Of a stretch of DNA of 64,000 nt, positions 54,201 through 64,000 are shown piece by piece (the stretch's first letter is position 1; each line of letters starts with the position of its first letter). The notes under the pieces were generated by a model. That model did not search any database. It saw only the letters and a program-made list of their open reading frames with translations, and was not told the DNA's origin. The stretch comes from Alitta virens (lineage: Eukaryota; Annelida; Polychaeta; Phyllodocida; Nereididae), in contig OW028585.1 in the NCBI GenBank assembly GCA_932294295.1, positions 24,718,813 through 24,782,812 of the forward strand, written 5' to 3'. The position numbers were made by a program, and so were the translations under genes.

Positions 54201-54889
54201 TCAACCCGCACAGGTGCCTGAGGTCAATGACCGCAAGGCACACCACACTGTTTTTCAATACAATACGACGGCCGTCAAATGTTGGGAAGTGTTTAAATTG
54301 TCATGTACAGTCCTAAATCTATCAACTTTGATGAATTAAAATTACTAATAGGAAGTTGCTCATATGATCACATGTAAATTAAAGGTCGGTAAGGTGTGAA
54401 TTAAACTTGACCATGCCCCCCCCCCCCCAACAAGTATCAACAGTTAATTGCAAATATATATGGAGTACGAGCAGTTGTTAATTAATTGATTATTGACCAC
54501 TACGTTTTTTGCCATCTTTTGCATGGAGCAACACAAAATGGAGAAATTAGAAATAAGTCAAAACCAACTTTTGGCAACTGATAATGATGTCATTACTTTT
54601 GCCCGAACCAACATCAATTAAAGCGTAAAACAACTAGCTGAATAACATACGTTAATTATTACTAACATTTCTGTTCATTCTGATCGAGCTGTTTCATGCT
54701 TATAATTATGATAAATATTAAATAAAAAAGGCTGAAAACAGGCTTACATTTATTTTGCCCTAGTATTATCTATGTTTCACACAGTTCTTGGATTTATAAA
54801 CAATTATATAACAAAACTAATCTTAGAGATAGTGGACATGGGTTCATTTTCTTCAAGACCTACCCTGAATGTCAGGTTACAACAATAAA

Positions 54890-55110
54890 CTTTAAAAAAG
54901 GCATCTGCTGCATCTTCCGGATATGCAACAGTCACTGTTAACGCTGTATTTGTCCATGTTGTGCAATTCCGGGTATGCATCTTGTCCTTTTAAAAGAAAT
55001 ATGGCATGTGTCAGAGAGGTAAAGACAGACTTTATCACAATATCCAAAGGCTGTACATACTGAGACTGGAGTGGCAAGAAGTACACCATTTGGGGCCTAA
55101 TCCACAAATA
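54890..55110 (-). pseudogene. Possible pogo/Tigger-type transposase remnant
   Basis: The minus-strand frame reads LPLQSQYVQPLDIVIKSVF, similar in spacing to the conserved LP...H..QPLD..VF stretch of pogo-like DDE transposases. The key His is replaced and no other catalytic block was seen. Tentative. Confidence 0.35.
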
Positions 55111-56025
55111 ATGAAGACATGTATCTGGGCATGTTTTGTGTCAAGCCGAGTAATTCTTAAAAACGTGCATTCTGACTACAAATAAATCTGAGCCCTATGA
55201 AGCATATGGTGAGGAATATCGGCAGAGCATTTGGTGATACTTTAAGCAATGATTGCAAAGTTACATCTGTCGAGACAGTCTTAGGTAAGGCAATGCATTG
55301 TAATCTAACTTGTCCTAATGCGGCCAGGAAGTACAACAGACGAAAGGCACTATAAGAGAGAGTTTGTGTTGGGCTTGCAGGTGACAGAGGTTAATTGTGA
55401 TAGAAACTTTCTGTCAATTACATTTACTATCTTTATCTGTGCATATATAATACAGTCAGTATCCCACGTGCTGTCATCCTTTACAGCAATAATCTGTACA
55501 GGCACAAAATCACTGTAGATATAAAAATATATATATTTCCCTAATTAACAATTTTGACAGTATTTTCTGCACAGAGGAAGACTTACATAGATCAGGTGCC
55601 CAGTTTACCTAATTGCAGAAAATTCAATACAAGCACATATTTCTGTGGATCCTGCTACGTTTTCAATATAATAAGGACAACGTTAATTACTTCTAAGTGT
55701 TAATTTAATAGGATGCATATTGCCTAGTATTCATAATACAGACAAAAACAAATTATCAGGGAATTTAATGATCACAGTTCCTGTGGTTGGAACAATTAAT
55801 GCTATGATGTCATCCTCTCCTTAAAGTTTATTAATAAATCAGGTTTGAAGGAGACAAGCTGACATTTCTAAAATATCTATTAAATTCCTACAGACAACAG
55901 GAATCATGTGTAAGATGAAAATATTTTTCATGGTAATACTGTTGACACTAATCTACGCTTTGATCTTGCCCCATCTGAAGTACGGAAGTTTATGTTGGAA
56001 GTGAAAACCTAAGTAACAAAATGAC

Positions 56026-56181
56026 TGTAGCGATATTGTACGGTCCGCATTTATTTAGCGTATCCCCATTTTATCTTTCCTGTTTGTTTGCGCATGCGTT
56101 GTGTTCAACAATACAATGGCGTCTTGCCAGTTGCTCCCACAACACTGTCTTGAGTTTTATTGACAATATCATAATAATACA
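56026..56181 (+). repeat. 5' LTR (156 bp)
   Basis: Begins TGTAGCG and ends TACA. It contains about 15 bp (near CCATTTTATCTTTCC) missing from the 3' LTR. The two LTRs otherwise differ by only a few substitutions. Confidence 0.9.
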
Positions 56182-56197
56182 TGGTGTCAGGATAAAG
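56182..56197 (+). promoter_or_regulatory. Primer-binding site
   Basis: TGGTGTCAGGATAAAG abuts the LTR. The TGG start pairs with the CCA end of tRNAs, and the following bases fit a leucine tRNA acceptor end from general knowledge. Confidence 0.7.
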
Positions 56198-56310
56198 TTT
56201 TCGTTCCTAGCAAAGGATACGATGGATCGCCCGCCTCACCTGTGACACATTGGAATGGCTGAAAATCACCGAAAATCCAGGAATTGATCACGCCAGGTTG
56301 ACGCTTCACA

Positions 56311-56905
56311 ATGGCCAACTCGAAAATTCTAGCCCCTTCCCCAATGGAGGAGAAAGGTGACGTCGCATCGAATTGGAAGTTTTTCCGTGAGTGCTTTGAA
56401 GACTATCTCATCGCGACCTAGTTAAGCGAAGAGGATGAAACGGTTCAACTCGCAACGTTTCGTTCCGTGATTGGCAAAGATGCTCGTATAACATTGCAAC
56501 ATCTTCACATGACAGAAAGAAGGTCAAGGCGACGTTGGAAGCCCTCGAGAAACATTACGTTCCTCAAGTCAATACTATCTATGAGAGGTATTTATTCCGC
56601 TGTGCTACACAAGTTAGTGAGAGTTTTGACAGTTACCTTGCAAAATTACGGAAACTGGCCAGCAGTTGCGAATATGGTGCACTAATGGACGAAATGATCA
56701 GGGACAACATTGTGTATGGAATTGTAGATTCTTCTGTGCGTTCCAGGATGTTGAGGGACAGTAAATTGACTCTACAGAAAGCAGTCGACTTCTGTCGTGC
56801 AAATGAACTAGCCGTATCCCAAGCGAAAGTCATGCAGAATGAGGCTACTGTAAATTCCCCAAGAGCAGGTTCAAGAACCGTCGATCTCGAGCTTCCAAAT
56901 CGCAA
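56311..56905 (+). pseudogene. Broken retrotransposon gag
   Basis: An ATG at 56311 opens a gag-like frame that meets a TAG at about 56419. Similarity resumes downstream, shifts frame near 56515-56535, and continues to about 56900. The middle part is a helical capsid-like region without enzymatic motifs. Frame changes again before the zinc-knuckle segment. Confidence 0.8.
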
Positions 56906-56911
56906 GCTGAT

Positions 56912-58180
56912 TTGAAGGATTCGAAAATGAATAACTGCAAATACTGTAGTGGATCACATGCATTTGATCGCAATGCCTGTCCAGCATTCGGGCATGAATG
57001 TAAAAAATGTCGGAAAAAACACCACTATGAGAGCTGTTGCAGAAGTGACAGTCGTTCAGAGAAAGGTCCAAAGTCCAAGCAACGTAGCCACAGGCATCAA
57101 CACAAATCAAGGAATGTCCACGCTTTGCAAGATGATGACAATTGCAGTGAGTTCTCTGAATCAGATGATGACTGTTGCTACTCGGTGTCCACTGGTCAAA
57201 GTCGGAAATATCTGACAAATATCAAGTTTGCCCACAAGGACACTGTTACACCTGTCGAATGTCAGCTGGACACAGGTGCTTCAAGAAATACTATGCCTTT
57301 GAGAGTGTACAACAACATAACTCGTGGTACTGGTAAGCTTCGACCATCTACTGTAAAGCTACGAACCTACAATGGAGATGTCATCAAACCAGTAGGCTTT
57401 GATAGGCTTCACATCGAGACAGAGGGTCAAATGTTAAAAGTACATGTGGAAGTTGTTAAGGATGCTCCAGTGACACTTATTTCTGGCACAACTGGCGAAA
57501 AGTTAAAGCTGCTCAGCATAAATGAAGCCTTTGTACACCAGTGCACAGAAATAATTAAGCCTTCAGAGGTAGAGAAACTCCTGGACAAATATCAAGATGT
57601 CTTCACTGGACTAGGAGAAATAGGAACCCTGTCGATTCGTATTAATCCAGAGATCAAGCCAGTGCAGAATCACTCCAGACGAGTCCCAGTTCCATTACAG
57701 AAAGAACTGAAAGAAAAATTACAGGAAATGGAGTCCACTAAGGTGCTTCAGAAAGTCGAAATTCCAACCCCATGGATTAACAACATGGTTGCAGTCAAGA
57801 CACAAGCCAAGCTTCGAGTTTGTCTCGATCCGAAAGAACTGAACGAAGCAATTTACCGGAACCATTTTCCCACACAAACACTCGAGGAATTGGCTACAAA
57901 GCTGAATAAGGCCAAGGTGTTTACAGTGGTAGATGCGAAAGATGGTTTCAACCAAATCGTACTGGATACAGAGTCAAGTTACCTCACAACCTTCTGGACA
58001 CCATACGGTCGATATCGGTGGCTGAGCTTACCATTTGGAATTAAGTCTGCACCAGAAGAGTTTTCTAGGATTTTACAGGAATGCCTAGAAGGATTGAGCA
58101 ATGTCGAAGTCACATCCTTATATATGGAGCTGGTAATACGCAAGAAGAGGCAGAGAAGGCCCATGATCAAGCGTTCATAG
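56912..58180 (+). pseudogene. Broken retrotransposon zinc knuckle-protease-RT
   Basis: One long open frame begins with Cys/His zinc-binding motifs (CKYCSGSHAFDRNAC and a CKKC unit). An aspartic-protease motif (QLDTGAS) near 57265 follows, then the RT domain including LPFGIKSAPEEF near 58030. The frame then shifts at about 58110-58140. The sequence that should hold the catalytic YxDD box is missing at that junction, so RT is inactive even apart from the shift. Confidence 0.85.
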
Positions 58181-58760
58181 TATTGATGGATAGGGCACGA
58201 GAACGGAAATTGAAGTTAATCCGTCGCAAGCTCAAGTACAAGATGTCCTCAGTATCTTACATGGGACATGTTCTCAGTGCCAATGGATTGCAAGCAGACC
58301 CAAATAAGATCCTAGCCATTTCAAACATGCCGAAACCCACTGATGTGGCTGGAGTACAACGCTTGTTAGGAATGGTCAACTACCTTTCCAAGTTTACTCC
58401 ACATCTCAGCACAGTCTGTGAGCCCCTACGTCGATTGACAGACAAGGACATACCGTTTGACTGGCTACCCCAACATGACATTGCTTTTGAGAAAATCAAA
58501 TCCCTTTTGTCAACAGCCCCCACTTTGAGATATTTCGACCAAGCGAAACCTGCTGCTATTGAGTGCGATGCATCATCAGTGGGCCTTGGAGCTGTGTTAC
58601 TTCAAGATGGACACCCCGTGGCATTTGCTTCTCGAGCACTCTCTGGCCCAGAGCGAAATTATGCCCCAATTGAGTGCGAGGCTCTGGCTGTGGTTTTTGC
58701 CTGTGCATTTCGACTCATACATTCTAGGCAAAGCTATAACTGTCTACTCCGACCACAAGC
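58130..58760 (+). pseudogene. Broken retrotransposon RT C-terminus and RNase H
   Basis: A second frame resumes RT thumb/connection sequence (YMGHVLSANGLQADPNK) and the RNase H domain with IECDASSVGLGAVLLQDG and NYAPIECEALAVVFA. It shifts frame again at about 58710-58740. Confidence 0.85.
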
Positions 58761-58769
58761 CATTAGAAA

Positions 58770-59322
58770 CCATATTGAATAAAAGCATTCTGAAGGCACC
58801 CAAGCGGAACGTATGCGCTTGCATTTGCAACGCTATGACATCACAGTGCAGCACAAGCCGGGCAAAGAGATGTACATCTCTGATGCATTGTCCAGAGCTG
58901 CACTTGCACACAAGCACAATGACAAGTCGCAGGAACACCAAATCATTTATGCTCTAGGTTCAGTCAAGTCTATTGCGAAGGAAATTGAAAGGATCAATCC
59001 AACAGAGGGTGTTTCCATTCAAGATGAAAGACTGGAAAAGATCAAGATACACTGCCAAGAAGATGTCACGTTGCTACAATTGGCTCAAATCATCAAAGCC
59101 GGATGGCCAGACAACACAAATCAAGTACCATTATCTGTGAGAGAGTACTGGCCATACAGGGATGAGCTCTCGGTACATGATGGGTTATTGTTTCGAGGAA
59201 CTTGTGTGATTATTCCAAAATCAATGCAATCTGAGATGATAGCCAAATCTCATGCGGCACATCAAGAAATACCAATCGACTATCTGATTGTGTTATGTGT
59301 GCTGTGTAAAATGAACTCTTAA
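58770..59322 (+). pseudogene. Retrotransposon RNase H end and truncated integrase N-terminus
   Basis: Continues with the post-RNase H linker (HKPGKEMYISDALSRAA) and the beginning of the integrase zinc-binding region (IIPKSMQSEMIAKSHAAHQ). It then diverges to unrelated sequence near 59285 and stops. The catalytic core of integrase is absent, and non-coding AT-rich sequence fills the gap to the 3' LTR. Confidence 0.8.
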
Positions 59323-59871
59323 GAAATATTATGATTGCAAATGTGTTGATTGTTTACTGACTTATGCATACTATGTTTTGAATTGTGTGTTTCTATGGAT
59401 ATTTGTGCCAAAGGTTACAGTATTGTATATTCGTTGTGCCAATATTGTTTTTGAGATTGATATTATAGAGTTATCATAGTCAATTGCATTCCGTGTGTCA
59501 AGATGTTAATGCAATAAAGGAAGAAGTAGATATATAAACTGTATTACATGATAGCTTAGGTTTTGTTTAGATACACAGATGTTGGATATGAGTTTTTACA
59601 ACTTATAGTATTGCTATCAAATCTTAAATTCTAAGTAATTACAGACAACACTGCTGGTGTGCACATTTTATTGATTTTTATTACTTAGCAGTTTAAAGGG
59701 TAATATTGATAAGTTTGATTTTTATTACCTAGCAGTTTAAAGAGTAATATTGATAGGTTGAAGACTACATTATATTTGAGTCGCATATAGAATAGATATT
59801 TTCATGACTGTCAGTTATTTGATATAAAATTTTAAATATAGAGAGTTATTTCTTAAAAAAACAAAAAGGGA

Positions 59872-60012
59872 TGTAGCGATATTGTATGGTCCGCATTTAT
59901 TTAGCGTATCCTGTTTGTTTGCGCATGCTCGGCGTTCAACGATACAATGGCGTCTTGCCAGTTGCTCCCACAACACTGTCTTGAGTTTTATTGACAATAT
60001 CATAATAATACA
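59872..60012 (+). repeat. 3' LTR (141 bp)
   Basis: Same ends as the 5' LTR, TGTAGCG and TACA. It lacks about 15 bp relative to the 5' copy. Preceded directly by a purine tract. Confidence 0.9.
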
Positions 60013-60019
60013 ATGACAA

Positions 60020-62270
60020 AAGAACACATTCGGAATAGTTGCAAATAAATACAATGGCCACACAGATCCAGTATTCAGAAAGTTAGTTTTAAGGAGTGTA
60101 TTAAATTGTGCAATTATTGAGAAAATAATCGAAGAGTATTTGAGGCATTTATGTCAAAGACTATTTAAGTATCATTATATGTGTACCATTGGAAATTGCT
60201 ATGTTTTCAATTCATGATAATTACTGTAAGCTTGTCATTCATTCAGCTTCATCATATATTTCCATTGCTTCACATTTACCTGTAAATCTCTGCAGTGTTG
60301 GTTTCTTCAGAATTCTTCTGTTTATATTCAAGCATCGGTTTATCAAATATCGCAAGGCATCTGATCCGGGTCCAGGATCGTTTATCCAGGTGACAAGGCT
60401 TTGCAGGAGTGTAATTCCTCAAGAAGCCATTATGGCAGCTTGTAATGCCTGTTAGCTGTATTAAATTAATATATAAAGAAATTGAGCCACTTCATGCACT
60501 TTGTGTAACTGTACCATGATTTGTTAATTTTACAAATTACCCAATCAGACAATTATTAGTCTGAGTGGCCATTCTCAATTCTCAATAATTTTTTTCTCAT
60601 CCCTGGAGTAAGTCACAACTCATGAAAATATTTGAAAGTTTAATATCACTCAATTCACACCTAGTCATCATCAATCAAGCAATGTCATCTTTAACCTTGG
60701 TATACATAGTCTACTCTACTGAAAGATACACATCCCTGGTTCTGCAGCTGATTGACCAATATGTCACCTATTCTCTGCTCCCTCAAATTTGACAATTGTC
60801 TCCTGATTCCCTCTGATTCCTGATTCCCTTTCTGGTCCTATAGCTCAGGTCCCTCTATGCCCTGCTACTGTTAACCACTATCTGAGAACCCTCTCTTCTA
60901 AACTTTTCTAGTATCATAGGCCAAGCCCAGTGGTTGCTGTGGAGATCACTGCTGCAGGTGCTCCCCCTAGTGCAGAGACTGCAGGCCTGTTATATTTATT
61001 TTTATATGCTGCAGCCAAGGATGTTTCTTTACTGGTATCACACAACATAACACACTGATAAAACTGGTCTTGTTTATCTATTACTAGAATATATGTAATA
61101 ATAGGTAATTAAAAGTCATAGTAGATATTGTACATACAACTGTAAAAGTGGGGTTTTTAAATACATAATAATAATCATTTGTACTTGGACATGCATTAAT
61201 TCATATAAATTAGGTCATTTGTGACCTACAGTACAGAAAAAGTTAAGGTGGAGAAGCATTTGTATAAATACACTTATGCAATGTAAGCAAACAACATTGG
61301 TACATAGTAAGGTGAATAACAGTTCAGTATAATAATCACTGTCATGTTTGACACACAAAATATTACAAGTCATCCGATTTAACAGTTGTAGCCTCTGTGG
61401 CGGATTGTACAAGCACGAACTACCCAAACACTAGTGCATTAAGATAACTCTCCATTATGTGAAATTTTTGTATAAATTTACAAATGCCAAGCCAAAGATT
61501 CGATTTAAAATGCCAAGCCAGAAGTGGCATGTGAGTTTTATTCAAATAACAATTGTCAAAGAAAGTGCTTTTCTTGCATAGCATGTGAGCATATGACATA
61601 ACTTGTTTGATTTGTGTAAAATGCTATATCATACATAGCTTGCAATTCTCATCTAATAATTGTTTATATCAAGTAATAATATAAATTGTTCAATTTTATA
61701 CAGCGTGTTTTCATCAAATAAATATCAAAACCATTAAATTGATGGGCTCCTTAATCAATTGAATATGGGAAATAATGATTTTGGTCTCATGTCTCTTGGC
61801 ACTAGATGTTTTTCATCCGTGCCTGATCTCTTTACTCAAATATATAAATCATTTCAATAATTATAAAATGGATACATTACACTATCTTTACTGAACCATA
61901 GGATCACCAGTATTTAGACCTTTTTTCTTGTGGAATGTCTGGTCATAACATTTAACTGTAGCATCATTATCACTGATCATCAACATAAGAATTGTCATCA
62001 TTATAATTACTATGATCTCAGCCAGTCTGGTCACTGTAGCCTACATGACAAAGAATTTATAAAATTTAATTATCAACAGTGAGTTCACAAGAAAGTGGAG
62101 AGAAGGTGGGCAGAACACAAAAACATTGCTGAGAAAAGATTGGAGTTGTCACGGACACAACCAGGTCAAACAAACATCTTGGTTTTCTCGCAAATTCAGA
62201 AGGCATTTAGAGTTTGATATTGGAAAGCACACCAATTGTGGACATAAATTCTACTGCTCCATAACTCAAC
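60020..62270. other. Intergenic DNA, nothing recognised
   Basis: No supported exon. ORFs at 60189-60455 and 61427-61215 show no domain. AT-rich throughout. Confidence 0.45.
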
Positions 62271-62278
62271 ATCCTGCC

Positions 62279-62504
62279 TAGGTCACCATACGATTGCCTG
62301 ACGTATGTGACTCTTCCGGGATAATATATGTCCTTTGTGGAGGGTTGCCATCATTATCATCTAAGTCTGTATCATTAGCTCCATTCTCTTGTTTATAATC
62401 ATCACCATTCGTTTTCTGGGCATACACTTCAGAGAATACAACTGTTATTTCATGCCATTCACCCCTTTGCACAACAACAATGGTAGGCAGAATGCAGCTT
62501 TCCC
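62279..62504 (-). CDS. Possible terminal exon of an unidentified - strand gene
   Basis: After the acceptor-like ACTTTTAG, a frame runs ESCILPTIVVVQRGEWHEIT, then an Asp/Asn-rich stretch (DDYKQENGANDTDLDDNDG), and ends MVT-stop at 62279. No domain recognised. The phase it needs does not fit a direct join to the exon at 63260-62993, so an intermediate exon would be required or the two are unrelated. Confidence 0.3.
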
Positions 62505-62992
62505 TAAAAGTTCTTTGCCTCCTCATGGAATGGATGGTAACTCAGAAGATGATGACTCCAAATCCAGTGGCCAGCTTTCCCTGCACCTATTGCTCCCTAC
62601 ACCTAGTGCACCTTATGCCCAGTACTCCCAAACCAAGTTCTCCCTAAATCTAGTTCACCCTATACCTAAGAAGTACATTTACCACCATCTTGTATTGGAA
62701 AGGTGCATGTTTATTCTTCATACATATTTATGATATAGTCAATAAATTTCTTGCATTCACCAAGAATTATATTTTTTCAGTGGTCATAGATGTAAGCCAA
62801 CTATAAGTTAGAAATAGACAGAAGTCGCTGGCTTTAGCCAGTAACAGCTACAGGCAGCATAGCATAAAAACTACAGGAAATGTTTACTGTGACCATGTAA
62901 ACTGCAGGAGGATTAATTATAGTATTTTTGCAACCCACTGTATTTATTTTTAATTATTTAATAAACACAATTGCAATAACTAACTGTATTAC

Positions 62993-63260
62993 CTCTCGAC
63001 CACTTTCCATCAAGGTCTGATCCATACGCTTCCCGACTTCCTAAGGAAGTACGAAACTTCTCACAAATCGAAAGATCTATGTTATCTTTCTTGCATGCCC
63101 ACCTATTTAAAAATGGAGTGAGGATGAGATATCTCACTATCCTTCCGGTTGGATCAATTTTCTTGTACAAGGCGGAACCGCAGTACCAGCCAACCTTCAC
63201 ATAATCGCCATCGCAGCTGTTAAATGTCGCGTTGAATGTGGCCATGTTGCAAAAACTGTC
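62993..63260 (-). CDS. Candidate internal exon with conserved-looking cysteines, unidentified
   Basis: Between TTCTATTTCAG and AGAG|GTAATA a 268-nt exon enters in phase 0 and leaves in phase 1. It encodes DSFCNMATFNATFNSCDGDY, VGWYCGSALYKKIDPTGR, NRWACKK and DLSICEKF, with five cysteines that look extracellular. I do not recognise the family. The gene would start beyond the right edge of the window. Confidence 0.5.
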
Positions 63261-63289
63261 CTGAAATAGAAGGAAATGTGACACCCCTC

Positions 63290-64000
63290 ACATAAAATAT
63301 CAAAATGATATATATTTCTTTAACTTTTTTTAATTAGATTCAAAATGTTGATATAATGTGACAATTTTTTGTTAAATTATATGTCTGTAGATACATTTTT
63401 ATAGGTTGTTCTAATAGCCTTAATAAATCGCTCTAAGGTTATAGTTTTCCTTCATTGTTTGGTGTATTGCAGGTCAGATATCATCTCCTTTCTAACACTT
63501 GGCAGCAACTTGGGCGAATTTGGGCTATTTGTTGGCAACTTGCACAAAATTATATTCACAAAATAAAATATACATGCACCAATTTTATTCCAGTAAATAA
63601 ACAAATTATCATGAAATTTCACACTTTATTAGTGCTCAATAAAAGTAGGGGAGAAAGGGGAACAATGAGGCACAGGGAACAGTGAGACAAAGCACCTAGT
63701 TTCAACGCAATGAAGGTTATAATACTGCCCTTTAGGTATTAATGCTAACACTACATAACCACCAGAATGTTCCATTGCCTGCAAGAATTAAGTGCGTGAG
63801 GTGTTTGAAATTATATTTTTTTGGTTTTACACCAGGTAAAGTAATGTTTGGTCATGCCCATGCTATTTAATTCCAGATGGTAATAAACATTGCTGTAGCT
63901 GTAATATATATGGACCTCAGAAGGCCACAAGTTCATATTAAGCATGGGAACAGTGAGACAAAGCTTGAGTGAGGCAGGGTGAGACAGTCAATTCAATGTA
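63290..64000. other. Right-edge DNA with GGGAACAGTGAGAC repeats
   Basis: AGGGAACAGTGAGACAAAGC at about 63674 and GGGAACAGTGAGACAAAGCT at about 63946 recur, with GGGTGAGACAG after. These may be the ends or interior of a repeat running past the window. No exon seen. Confidence 0.4.

Larger units (their letters stand above)
56026..60012 (+). mobile_element. Ty3/gypsy-type LTR retrotransposon, degenerate
   Basis: Bounded by similar LTRs starting TGTAGCGATATTGTA and ending ATAATAATACA, with the 5-bp duplication ATGAC on each side (56021-56025 and 60013-60017). The primer-binding site TGGTGTCAGGA follows the 5' LTR directly and looks complementary to a tRNA-Leu 3' end. A purine tract (AAAAAACAAAAAGGGA) precedes the 3' LTR. 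The order gag, zinc knuckle, protease, RT, RNase H is Ty3/gypsy. An early stop, several frameshifts, loss of the RT YxDD box and loss of nearly all integrase make it non-functional. Similar LTRs suggest moderate age. Confidence 0.92.

Noticed and set aside
62504..62993. Direct splice join of the two right-edge minus-strand exons
   Set aside because: Phases do not match: phase 1 leaves the upstream exon but two carried bases are needed.

Overview
This is animal nuclear DNA: an AT-rich window with short coding exons, conserved GT/AG splice sites, long introns and many dispersed repeats. The genes have clear vertebrate relatives, but intron sizes and repeat families do not look vertebrate. I infer an invertebrate, most likely an invertebrate deuterostome (hemichordate, cephalochordate or echinoderm). 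The sequence alone does not fix the species.

Four protein-coding genes can be assembled by joining exons in phase. (1) About 5.9-18.4 kb, + strand: a vasopressin/oxytocin (vasotocin)-type GPCR. One large exon carries TM1-TM6. It is followed by two alternative terminal exons, 11353-11540 and 18198-18412, each encoding TM7, a different C-tail and a stop. (2) 38153-22908, - strand: a complete 12-exon TSPEAR orthologue of 680 codons with signal peptide, TSPN/laminin-G domain and EAR repeats. One exon (24054-23923) has no independent ORF of note and was found by phase and repeat logic. (3) 39901-45434, + strand: an 8-exon serine beta-lactamase/esterase-like protein of 418 aa, head-to-head with TSPEAR. 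(4) 47700-52097, + strand: a 9-exon TRNAU1AP (SECp43) orthologue of 319 aa. Fragments of an unidentified - strand gene lie at 62.3-63.3 kb.

Much of the remaining sequence is mobile DNA. A degenerate Ty3/gypsy-type LTR retrotransposon at 56026-60012 has a 5-bp target duplication and broken gag and pol. Two TA-flanked Tc1/mariner-type elements lie in the GPCR locus. One palindromic MITE family (called A here) has about 15 copies. A second family (B) has 6 copies, and its nesting inside other elements shows TA target-site duplication. Several single palindromic elements, at least three tRNA-derived SINE types, LINE fragments, microsatellites and a 29-bp minisatellite that reverses orientation are also present. 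Many of these sit in introns, beside splice sites or in predicted 3' UTRs.

The four genes have unrelated jobs (neuropeptide reception, extracellular matrix or ligand, hydrolase-like, selenocysteine-tRNA biology) and do not form a functional cluster. The main biological points are the GPCR with two competing TM7 exons and the dense, layered MITE insertions with datable nesting order.
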